Position numbers and translations under genes: made by a program. A stretch of 38,829 nt of DNA, taken from NCBI GenBank assembly GCA_028821845.1, contig JAPKEZ010000003.1:1-38829 (forward strand), in the 5' to 3' direction. Origin of the DNA: Planctomycetota bacterium. Lineage in GTDB: Bacteria > Planctomycetota > UBA1135. The notes beneath the pieces are model-generated. The model saw nothing but the letters and a program-made list of their open reading frames with translations, made no database searches and was not told the origin of the DNA. Numbering within the stretch: position 1 is the first letter of the stretch; each line of letters opens with the position of its first letter. Shown here in pieces: positions 32,970-38,829 of this stretch.

Positions 32970-34147
32970 GCTAACCAGCGGCCCGCGTTGAAGGCGAGTA
33001 AAATAAGAGTTGAGTTGATGAACAAACTATTTAGGTTAATTGCAGATTTGTTCTTCGGCCACGGTGTGTAAATGCAAATTAATGCTGCAGCGATACCGAT
33101 GTATAACCCGACATAATTCATGGCAAAGGCCATGATAGGTAACGCTAAAATGCTAAGCGAAACTTTATAAAGGTACTTGTGCGCCAAGTAAACGCATACA
33201 ATAACCGGAATGATAAACGCGAGTTGTCCTAATTCGACGCCGAGGTTGAAGCCGAGCAAGGACATCACTTTTGCATTTGAGGCTAAACCTATTTCACCGA
33301 GTACTCCTGCAAATCCGAATCCGTGTAATAAACCAAAGGCAAAGGCCGGAATCGCTGGATTTGCGTTTTGCACCCCCTGCTTTAGATGAGCTACTAGTAC
33401 AGCGATAATACTAATAGAAATCGCCGGTTCAACAAATGTGGATGGCAGCGACACGATATCTAAAGCCGAAAATGCCAGAGTTATTGAGTGCGCGACGGTG
33501 AATGCAGTTATTGCATAGACTAACTTGCGGAAACTGGCTACTCCTAGAAGCAGGGCGAGTAAAAATGCTAAGTGATCGTATCCGGATAAGACGTGTTCGA
33601 AGCCTAGGTCGAGATAAGTCGCTAGTGTTTCGAATTGAGTTGGCAGGTGTAATAAGTAGTCGTGTGTGTTTGCCGACAACACATAGTGCAGTGGTTCTGC
33701 TCCGAAGCCATCTACGGAAATAAATGTTTTGTGCTTGGGATTACCTGTCTCTAAAAACAATTCAGAGTGCACTACAAAATCATCGCCAGCATCGTTCACA
33801 GTGAACGAAGTGCTTAAAACGATGTCGGTGATCTCGACGTCACCTAAATATTCAATAGGCGTGAAAGTAGGAATGAATTGCTCGCCGTTAATCTCAAACC
33901 AAAAGTTTGATTGCAACAATGCGTCGACTTGCGGCCAGCTATCTTCGAATTCTGTTTGCGTGATATGCTCGTTACCGTCGGCGTCAATAACGAAAGTATC
34001 GACTTCGCGTAACGTCAACTCTTGAATTTTCAGTGTGGCGCTAACTTCGTTGCCGCTGAACTTTAAGTTCAGGTGCGACATTGCGGCTGGGTGCACCGCA
34101 CCAACGGCTAGCGCTATTGCGGCAGCGAGTTTGTAGTAGTAGCACAC
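32966..34147 (-). CDS. HupE/UreJ-family membrane protein with periplasmic EF-hand
   Basis: This 393-residue protein has a signal peptide (1-23), an N-terminal periplasmic domain and a HupE/UreJ_2 membrane domain (about 180-390). The latter carries GFEHVLSGYDHLAFLLALLLG, AFTVAHSITLAFSAL, VEPAISISI and GLLHGFGFAG, with His/Asp/Glu residues typical of this putative Ni/Co permease family. The periplasmic part contains a full EF-hand loop, Asp55-Asp57-Asn59...Glu66 (DADGNEHITQTE). The ATG lies inside the end of the HD-GYP gene (34-nt overlap), suggesting translational coupling. Confidence 0.85.
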   Translation of the reverse strand: MCYYYKLAAAIALAVGAVHPAAMSHLNLKFSGNEVSATLKIQELTLREVDTFVIDADGNEHITQTEFEDSWPQVDALLQSNFWFEINGEQFIPTFTPIEYLGDVEITDIVLSTSFTVNDAGDDFVVHSELFLETGNPKHKTFISVDGFGAEPLHYVLSANTHDYLLHLPTQFETLATYLDLGFEHVLSGYDHLAFLLALLLGVASFRKLVYAITAFTVAHSITLAFSALDIVSLPSTFVEPAISISIIAVLVAHLKQGVQNANPAIPAFAFGLLHGFGFAGVLGEIGLASNAKVMSLLGFNLGVELGQLAFIIPVIVCVYLAHKYLYKVSLSILALPIMAFAMNYVGLYIGIAAALICIYTPWPKNKSAINLNSLFINSTLILLAFNAGRWLA

Positions 34148-35133
34148 GGAAATTCTTTGTAGGTCGATTCAAAGATAAGCACTAAATTGGGGTCAAACTG
34201 CGTGCCAGCTCCTTTCTGAATAATCTCTAAAGCAGCTTCGCTCGGTAGCGCCTTGCGATAAGGGCGCTCGGAACAAATAGCATCGTAAGTATCGGCAATC
34301 ATAATCAATCGCGAACCAAGTGGGATATCGTTACCGGCAAGACCATCTGGGTAGCCGTTGCCGTCCCAGCGTTCGTGTTCGTTACGAACAATGCGTTGCA
34401 CCTCGGGATAGTTTTTGGAAAGGGGTTCGAGAATCTTTGCACCGTGAATGGGGTGTAGCTTGACGATTTCCCATTCTTTGTCGGTTAGCTTACCTTGCTT
34501 GTGTAAAATAGTTAGTGGAATGCCAATCTTGCCTATATCGTGTAGCCAAGCGCCAACACGAATCTCGCGTATTTGTCGCTTAGTCATACCTGGAATTTTG
34601 CGCGCCATCAGCACTGCAAAAGCAGCAACTTTATTAGAATGATCACGCGTGTATTTGTCTTTAGCTTCGAGCGAGTTCACCAACGCCTGCACGCCAGTTA
34701 AAAACGCACGCACCTCTGCCATGTCGGCATTCTTTAGCTTGCGTTCGTCGGCAACAGTCTTGCTGCGGCGACTCATCGCACTCGCAATGTGCTGCGCCAC
34801 TGATGCCACGCTAGCAGGTTTCATCATGTACTCGTCGGCACCGTCACGCACAGCTTGGACGGCTGTTTTCACGTCATTCTCGCCGGTCAACATCAGGAAT
34901 GGTAAATCAGCATGGACACTGCGGATGTGGCGCAGTAATTCGTCGCCGCGCATGCCTGGTAGTCCAAGATCTGAAACCACGATATCGAATGACTCTAAAG
35001 CTAGCCGGTGTAATGCTGTCCGCGCATCACGCACCGCTGAGACGCGGTACCCCTGCTGACTAAGACCAGCTTCGAGTAATGCGCACTGATCTGGGTCGTC
35101 TTCTACGACTAGAACGTTATGGGATGGGGCCAT
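34114..35133 (-). CDS. Response regulator with HD-GYP domain
   Basis: This is a 339-residue two-domain protein. The receiver domain (about 1-120) has VVEDDPDQC, the phospho-acceptor Asp in VVSDLGLPGM and LTGEND. The HD-GYP domain has HDIGKIGIP, EHERWDGNGYPDGLAG and the region AGTQFDP, so it should be an active cyclic-di-GMP phosphodiesterase controlled by phosphorylation. I chose ATG 35133 rather than GTG 35151 because an extended -10 (TGA-TAACAT) ends 8 nt upstream and the receiver strand follows at once. No histidine kinase is in the window. Confidence 0.92.
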   Translation of the reverse strand: MAPSHNVLVVEDDPDQCALLEAGLSQQGYRVSAVRDARTALHRLALESFDIVVSDLGLPGMRGDELLRHIRSVHADLPFLMLTGENDVKTAVQAVRDGADEYMMKPASVASVAQHIASAMSRRSKTVADERKLKNADMAEVRAFLTGVQALVNSLEAKDKYTRDHSNKVAAFAVLMARKIPGMTKRQIREIRVGAWLHDIGKIGIPLTILHKQGKLTDKEWEIVKLHPIHGAKILEPLSKNYPEVQRIVRNEHERWDGNGYPDGLAGNDIPLGSRLIMIADTYDAICSERPYRKALPSEAALEIIQKGAGTQFDPNLVLIFESTYKEFPCATTTNSLPQ

Positions 35134-35141
35134 TGCTGGCA

Positions 35142-35150
35142 ATGTTATCA
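35142..35150 (-). promoter_or_regulatory. Extended -10 of the HD-GYP regulator gene
   Basis: On the minus strand, TGA-TAACAT (35150-35142) ends 8 nt before the ATG at 35133, with no Shine-Dalgarno sequence between. Confidence 0.5.
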
Positions 35151-35174
35151 CAGTTGCATATGCGGATACAAGCG

Positions 35175-35183
35175 TGCTATAGT
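35175..35183 (+). promoter_or_regulatory. Extended -10 of the 35190 membrane protein gene
   Basis: TGC-TATAGT ends 6 nt before the ATG at 35190 (GGCTGT between). It is one of the clearest leaderless promoter geometries in the window. Confidence 0.6.
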
Positions 35184-35189
35184 GGCTGT

Positions 35190-35588
35190 ATGGCTAAAAA
35201 CATCTTCGCTGTAATCCTTGGGTTGGCGGTTGGTTCGGCTATAAACATGGGATTTATTGAGCTTGGCTCTAGAATTATTCCCTGGCCCGGCGACATCTGG
35301 AATGGTGAAGAAGGGATGAAGGCTTCGGCGCATTTGCTTGAGGCGCGGCATTTCATTTTCCCGTTTATCGCACATGCGGCTGGTTCTTTAGTTGGAGGAT
35401 TTATCGCGTACATGATTGCGGCATCTCACAAGATGATTTGTTCGGTCGCAGTTGGCGTGGCGTTCTTGGCCGGCGGTTTGATGATGCTGTTTATGTTGCC
35501 ACCGCCGATTTGGTTTATCGCCGCTGATATTGGCCTTGCTTATATTCCCGCAGCAATGTTGGGTGGCAAGTTAGCAATGCGCCGATGA
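35190..35588 (+). CDS. Small four-helix membrane protein, unknown function
   Basis: This 132-residue protein has four predicted transmembrane helices: about 4-24, 54-77, 81-100 and 106-126. Glycine-rich motifs AGSLVGGFIAYMIA and LGGKLAMRR are seen. The start at 35190 is supported by an extended -10 placed 6 nt upstream; a longer in-frame start at 35079 would run antisense into the HD-GYP regulator gene. It looks like a widespread uncharacterised 4-TM family, but I cannot name it. It stops 29 bp before hpt, which has its own -10. Confidence 0.75.
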   Translation: MAKNIFAVILGLAVGSAINMGFIELGSRIIPWPGDIWNGEEGMKASAHLLEARHFIFPFIAHAAGSLVGGFIAYMIAASHKMICSVAVGVAFLAGGLMMLFMLPPPIWFIAADIGLAYIPAAMLGGKLAMRR

Positions 35589-35601
35589 GAATCTCAAAAG
35601 A

Positions 35602-35610
35602 TGCTATCCT
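35602..35610 (+). promoter_or_regulatory. Extended -10 of hpt
   Basis: TGC-TATCCT ends 7 nt before the ATG at 35618; GTGAGAC between is at best a marginal ribosome-binding site. Confidence 0.5.
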
Positions 35611-35617
35611 GTGAGAC

Positions 35618-36199
35618 ATGCAGCGTTACAAGCACCGCCAAATATTAGATGCCGCCGGCGTCTCTGTGGCATTAGATGAACTTGCTTTAAAGCTTCACCC
35701 GCTGCTTGGCGATGATGAGGTGACCGCAATTCCAATCATGGGCGGGGCGATGATTTTCGCCGCCGATTTGGTGCGCCGTCTACCACCAGGCTTAGTTATG
35801 GATTTCATCCGTATTCAAACTTATGGCGATTCGACTTCACCACAAAGCGAGCCTAAAGCCGATTGGGTGCCGCAGGCTGAAAACGTAACTGGCAAGCACA
35901 TTTTACTTATGGACGACATTCTAGACACCGGTCGTACCATGAACTATGCGCGTAATTTTTTAATTAATGAGATGGGCGCCAGCAAAGTTACAGTCGCCGT
36001 GTTGATTGATAAGCCAGCGCGGCGTGCAATCGACATCGTGCCGGATGCCGCGGCGATTAACCTCGATGAAGATTTGTTCTTAGTCGGTGTCGGTTTAGAT
36101 TTTAAGGGCCGCTACCGTAACGTTCCTAATTTGTTAGCGCTAGAAACAGGCATTGATGGTATGCCAATAGAAAACGAAAAATGGAAAACCTCGCAGTAA
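35618..36199 (+). CDS. hpt: Hypoxanthine phosphoribosyltransferase
   Basis: This 193-residue purine-salvage enzyme converts hypoxanthine (and probably guanine) plus PRPP to the nucleotide. It has VTAIPIMGGAMIFAADL near the base site, the PRPP loop ILLMDDILDTGRTM, KPARRAIDIVPD and the C-terminal GVGLDFKGRYRNVPNL, all diagnostic for HPRT. The tail beyond (about 20 residues) is charged and overlaps the RluA-type gene by 19 nt, suggesting the two are co-translated. Confidence 0.94.
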   Translation: MQRYKHRQILDAAGVSVALDELALKLHPLLGDDEVTAIPIMGGAMIFAADLVRRLPPGLVMDFIRIQTYGDSTSPQSEPKADWVPQAENVTGKHILLMDDILDTGRTMNYARNFLINEMGASKVTVAVLIDKPARRAIDIVPDAAAINLDEDLFLVGVGLDFKGRYRNVPNLLALETGIDGMPIENEKWKTSQ

Positions 36200-37173
36200 C
36201 CGCTGAATGGAAAGGCTGCTTGCTCGACGAGTACATCGTTGCGCATTGGCCTGATATATCTAAAGGACGTCTTCGCGATTTGATTCGTGGTGGCGCCATC
36301 AATATCGAGGGCATGAGCGTGCAACCGAGTGCTAAGTTGAAAGAAGGCCAGTTGATATTGATTGACCATGACATGTCAACCGAAAAGCGTATGAAGAGCG
36401 CTGACATTGATTTAGAAATTCTTTATCAAGATGAGCACTTGGTCGCGGTAAATAAACCAGCCGGCATTCCGGTTGAGCCAAGTCGCTGGGGAGAACATCC
36501 CTTACACCTTAGTGGTGCACTTTTAAGTTGGGCGCAAAAACGTGAGCTCGAAGGCCCGCTGCAACAACGTCCGCGTGCTTTGCACCGTATTGATTTGGGT
36601 ACTACGGGGGTGATGCTTTATGCGTTGTCGCTAGAGGCCGAGCGCTATTACCGCGAGTTGTTTGCCAACCGTAAGATCGATAAGAAATATCATGCACTGG
36701 TATTGGGAGAAGTACATTACCCCGGAGTTGTTGATTCGCCGATTGCTCCGGATGCGAGCGCCGGAGGTTTGATGCGCGTGTATAAGCACGGTAAAGAGTC
36801 GTTAACCGAATACGAAGCGCTAACAATTTTTCATGGCTATACTTTAATCGAGGCTAGGCCAAAGACAGGGCGCACGCATCAGATTCGTGTTCACATGTCA
36901 TCGGTGGGGCATCCGTTGGTAGTAGACCCGCGTTATGGCGGTGCGGAAAGTTTTATGCTGTCGGAAATTAAACGCGACTACCGACCTAAAGCAGGACGTC
37001 CTGAAAAACCGCTAATCGACCATTTGACTCTGCATGCGCATTCAGTTGGTCTTCCTAAGTTCGGTAGCGACGAGATGTTGCATATCGAAGCGCCTTATCC
37101 GAAAGATTTGCGAGTCACTTTGCGTAACTTAGCTAAGTGGCGCGAGGCGCGTGTTGGGCCGTGGGGTAATTAA
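36181..37173 (+). CDS. RluA-family pseudouridine synthase with S4 domain
   Basis: This 330-residue enzyme isomerises uridine to pseudouridine in rRNA or tRNA. An N-terminal S4 RNA-binding domain (about 12-65, SKGRLRDLIRGGAINIEG) precedes the catalytic core: AVNKPAGIPV, the catalytic Asp in RALHRIDLGTTGVMLYA (normally RLDxxTSG), KKYHALVLG and ARPKTGRTHQIRVHMSSVGHP. These support an RluC/RluD-like enzyme; the target uridine cannot be told. It overlaps hpt by 19 nt and is followed, after 119 bp, by a second pseudouridine synthase of a different family. Confidence 0.92.
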   Translation: MENLAVTAEWKGCLLDEYIVAHWPDISKGRLRDLIRGGAINIEGMSVQPSAKLKEGQLILIDHDMSTEKRMKSADIDLEILYQDEHLVAVNKPAGIPVEPSRWGEHPLHLSGALLSWAQKRELEGPLQQRPRALHRIDLGTTGVMLYALSLEAERYYRELFANRKIDKKYHALVLGEVHYPGVVDSPIAPDASAGGLMRVYKHGKESLTEYEALTIFHGYTLIEARPKTGRTHQIRVHMSSVGHPLVVDPRYGGAESFMLSEIKRDYRPKAGRPEKPLIDHLTLHAHSVGLPKFGSDEMLHIEAPYPKDLRVTLRNLAKWREARVGPWGN

Positions 37174-37240
37174 CATCGAGCGCTGAGCAGTGGCAGGTAC
37201 GGCGCCCACGGTAATAATCAGCAGTAAATGGGTATTTGGG

Positions 37241-37269
37241 TATAATATGCCTGACGGCATTTCCCGTCA
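37241..37269 (+). promoter_or_regulatory. truD leader: -10 and 5' hairpin
   Basis: In the 119-bp gap before truD there is a perfect TATAAT at 37241-37246. It is followed by a 6-bp inverted repeat TGACGG/CCGTCA (37252-37257 and 37264-37269) with a 6-nt loop. Transcription from this -10 would begin at about 37253, at the hairpin itself, so the mRNA would start with a stem-loop. A second, weaker element (TG-CATAAT, 37274-37281) lies nearer the start codon. No other structure was seen in the gap. Confidence 0.5.
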
Positions 37270-37292
37270 CCACTGCATAATGTAAATGACCC

Positions 37293-38829
37293 ATGCGATT
37301 AAAACGCACCGTAAATGATTTCCGTGTTAGCGAATTGCTAGACGACGACTCCCTGCCCCATATGGGCGGTAATTTTACGATTTATCGTATTACTAAAAAG
37401 GGGCTAACTACTTTCGAGGCCGCCGATATTTTGGCGAAAGGCGCCGGCGTTGAACGCGCTAATGTCAAGTATGCCGGTTTGAAAGACAAAGATGGCATCA
37501 CTTCACAGGTGATGACTGTTGAAGGTGGCAAAACTGTCAGCTTTCGCGATCAGTCTTTGACGATTCGCCTGTTGGGCAAAACTAATCGTCATGTCGAGTC
37601 GACTGACAGCGAGGGTAACTCGTTTGAGATTGTTGTGCGCGACCTTGAAGCCGATGACATGCGGCGCTTGCGGGTGAATATGCTCGAGTTGAACAAACTG
37701 CATATTCCCAATTACTTTGATGACCAACGTTTCGGTTGTCTACGCCACGGCCAAGGATTCGTGGTACGCCAGTTGTTGAAAGGCCGACCCGAGTTGGCGT
37801 TACGTGCAATGTTGGCAGCGCCGTCTCCTTACGGGCCCGACGTTATTGAAACATTCAAGAAGGGCATTCAGCGTCGTTGGGGTAACTGGGAAGAGTTAGC
37901 CAGTTACACTAAGCATCGCCGTGGTTCATCAGCATTTGAATTTTTACATCAAAACGGCGATGATTTTGTTGGTGCGATTGAGCGGGGCATTGCGTCACGT
38001 GAGAAAACGATTCACTTGTTCGCTTACCAGTCCTTCTTATGGAATCGCGCCGCTACACATTTCGTGAAGTCGGTAGTTGGCGAAGAAAATGTTGCATGGC
38101 TTCCACATGATGCGGCACCGCTTGCTGTATACCGTGAACTGACTGATGAGCAACGCGCTAAATTGCAAGCCTTTAAGTTGCCGCTGTTAGGCCCTGGGGT
38201 TGAGTTGAATGAAGATGCAGCACGCTGTTATAAATTAGTCTTCCGTGAAGAAGGTTTTGACATGCAACAATTCTTAGACCTCGACATTTCAGGGTTCCGC
38301 CCATTACATGAAGAGCGTCAGTTTTTAATTACACCAGAATTTTTGCGCGGAGCTCCGGCTGAGTCTGATGAGATTTATAAGCGTCGTCATAAGATGCGTA
38401 TTCGTTTTTCATTACCGCGCGGGCATTATGCCACCTTGGTGTGTAAACGATTGCTGATGCCGACCGAGAAAGATTATATGCATTTGCGTATTTGGGTGGC
38501 ACGCCACTCGCTCGATTGGCCAGATGAGATGGGCCGTGCCAAAACTCTAGATGTCGCCGCAGAAAAGTTATACCATGACGAGCGGACACGTCGCGTGCTC
38601 AATAAATACGATCGCGCTCATCCTGAACAAGCGCGCAAGCGTTATGGCAGTGGTGACGGATACCGTGGCAACCGCGAAGGCAGTGGCAGCGGTGGCGGGT
38701 ATCGTGGCAACCGTGAAAGTAGCGGGAGCAGTGACGGATACCGTGGTAATCGCGAAAGCAGCGGCAGTGGCGGCGGATACCGTGGCAACCGCGAAGGCGG
38801 CAGAGACGGTGGATACCGTGGCAACCGCG
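37293..38829 (+). CDS. truD: tRNA pseudouridine synthase TruD with repetitive Gly/Arg tail, cut by window edge
   Basis: TruD makes pseudouridine 13 in tRNAs. The visible 512 residues start MRLKRTVNDFRV and have the catalytic motif KYAGLKDKDGITSQ with Asp65 (Asp80 in E. coli). NYFDDQRFG, FAYQSFLWNRAA and the inserted TRUD-domain elements follow. The whole frame is open from ATG 37293 to the right edge without a stop, so the end is not in the window. After about residue 450 the normal enzyme ends and a low-complexity tail of GYRGNRE units begins. Such an RGG-like tail is unusual for a pseudouridine synthase. An upstream -10 and hairpin lie in the leader. Confidence 0.93.
   Translation, partial: MRLKRTVNDFRVSELLDDDSLPHMGGNFTIYRITKKGLTTFEAADILAKGAGVERANVKYAGLKDKDGITSQVMTVEGGKTVSFRDQSLTIRLLGKTNRHVESTDSEGNSFEIVVRDLEADDMRRLRVNMLELNKLHIPNYFDDQRFGCLRHGQGFVVRQLLKGRPELALRAMLAAPSPYGPDVIETFKKGIQRRWGNWEELASYTKHRRGSSAFEFLHQNGDDFVGAIERGIASREKTIHLFAYQSFLWNRAATHFVKSVVGEENVAWLPHDAAPLAVYRELTDEQRAKLQAFKLPLLGPGVELNEDAARCYKLVFREEGFDMQQFLDLDISGFRPLHEERQFLITPEFLRGAPAESDEIYKRRHKMRIRFSLPRGHYATLVCKRLLMPTEKDYMHLRIWVARHSLDWPDEMGRAKTLDVAAEKLYHDERTRRVLNKYDRAHPEQARKRYGSGDGYRGNREGSGSGGGYRGNRESSGSSDGYRGNRESSGSGGGYRGNREGGRDGGYRGNR
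38658..38829 (+). repeat. 39-bp in-frame tandem repeat encoding GYRGNRE units
   Basis: Units begin with GG(A/G)TA(C/T)CGTGG at 38658, 38697, 38736, 38775 and 38811, so the spacing is 39, 39, 39 and 36 bp. Each gives GYRGNR(E) plus a Gly/Ser/Asp linker of about six residues. The unit changes are mostly synonymous or within the linker. The array continues off the window. Confidence 0.9.

Noticed and set aside
35586-35640. Read-through of the TGA ending the 35190 membrane protein (C-x-x-C-like codons follow)
   Set aside because: The protein is complete at the TGA, the extension runs into hpt and its promoter, and the frame soon stops.
38658-38829. CRISPR array at the right edge
   Set aside because: The 39-bp units are direct, gapless, in frame and translate to GYRGNRE repeats; there are no unique spacers.

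Overview
The window is a dense bacterial chromosome segment of roughly 47-48% G+C. About 40 protein genes and two serine tRNA genes lie on both strands, with no gene-free stretch over 300 bp (the largest is 119 bp, before truD). The cell makes peptidoglycan (ddl, murD) and exports lipoproteins and Sec substrates. It carries a complete proteobacterial-type isc operon (iscR-iscS-iscU-iscA-hscB-hscA-fdx-iscX) and ClpC with a McsA-like partner. I cannot name the lineage. The mix suggests a deep-branching Gram-negative bacterium, possibly of the Planctomycetota or a neighbouring phylum, but this is a weak inference.

Layout. 1-9.2 kb: a VOC-domain enzyme (cut by the left edge), a small secreted protein, a TMTC-like membrane/TPR protein, Ddl, then a leftward six-gene operon encoding a SurA/PpiC-like protein, two ABC ATPase/permease pairs and a DDAH-like amidinohydrolase. 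9.2-13.4 kb: a GHMP kinase that looks more like galacturonokinase than galactokinase, two lipoproteins, and a leucine dehydrogenase-type enzyme. 13.4-18.8 kb: the isc operon. 18.8-25.5 kb: thioesterase, membrane proteins, a sulfatase-fold protein, DprA, and a MATE exporter. 25.5-30.1 kb: clpC, a McsA-like gene, murD and tRNA-Ser(GCU). 30.1-35.2 kb: an iodotyrosine-deiodinase-like flavoprotein, tRNA-Ser(UGA), a secreted protein, a bifunctional-nuclease-domain protein, an O6-alkylguanine-DNA alkyltransferase, HupE/UreJ, and an HD-GYP response regulator. 35.2-38.8 kb: a membrane protein, Hpt, and two pseudouridine synthases (RluA type, and TruD with a repeat tail that runs off the right edge).

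Main discovery. The alkyltransferase frame meets a TGA exactly at the catalytic cysteine of the PCHR motif and then continues in frame for 33 more conserved residues. A hairpin with a GGTC loop, resembling the fdhF SECIS, starts 15 nt after the TGA. I read it as a selenocysteine-containing DNA-repair alkyltransferase. About 1.8 kb away a secreted protein shows the same arrangement: an in-frame TGA giving a C-E-S-U motif, 50 further codons and a SECIS-compatible hairpin. It is a weaker second selenoprotein candidate.

Second theme. Many operon-first genes have a -10 hexamer (often TGn-TAnnnT) ending only 6-8 nt before the start codon and no Shine-Dalgarno sequence, so leaderless transcription appears common. 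This geometry also helped choose several starts. The two tRNA genes instead use a full TTGTCT-17-TAnACT promoter.
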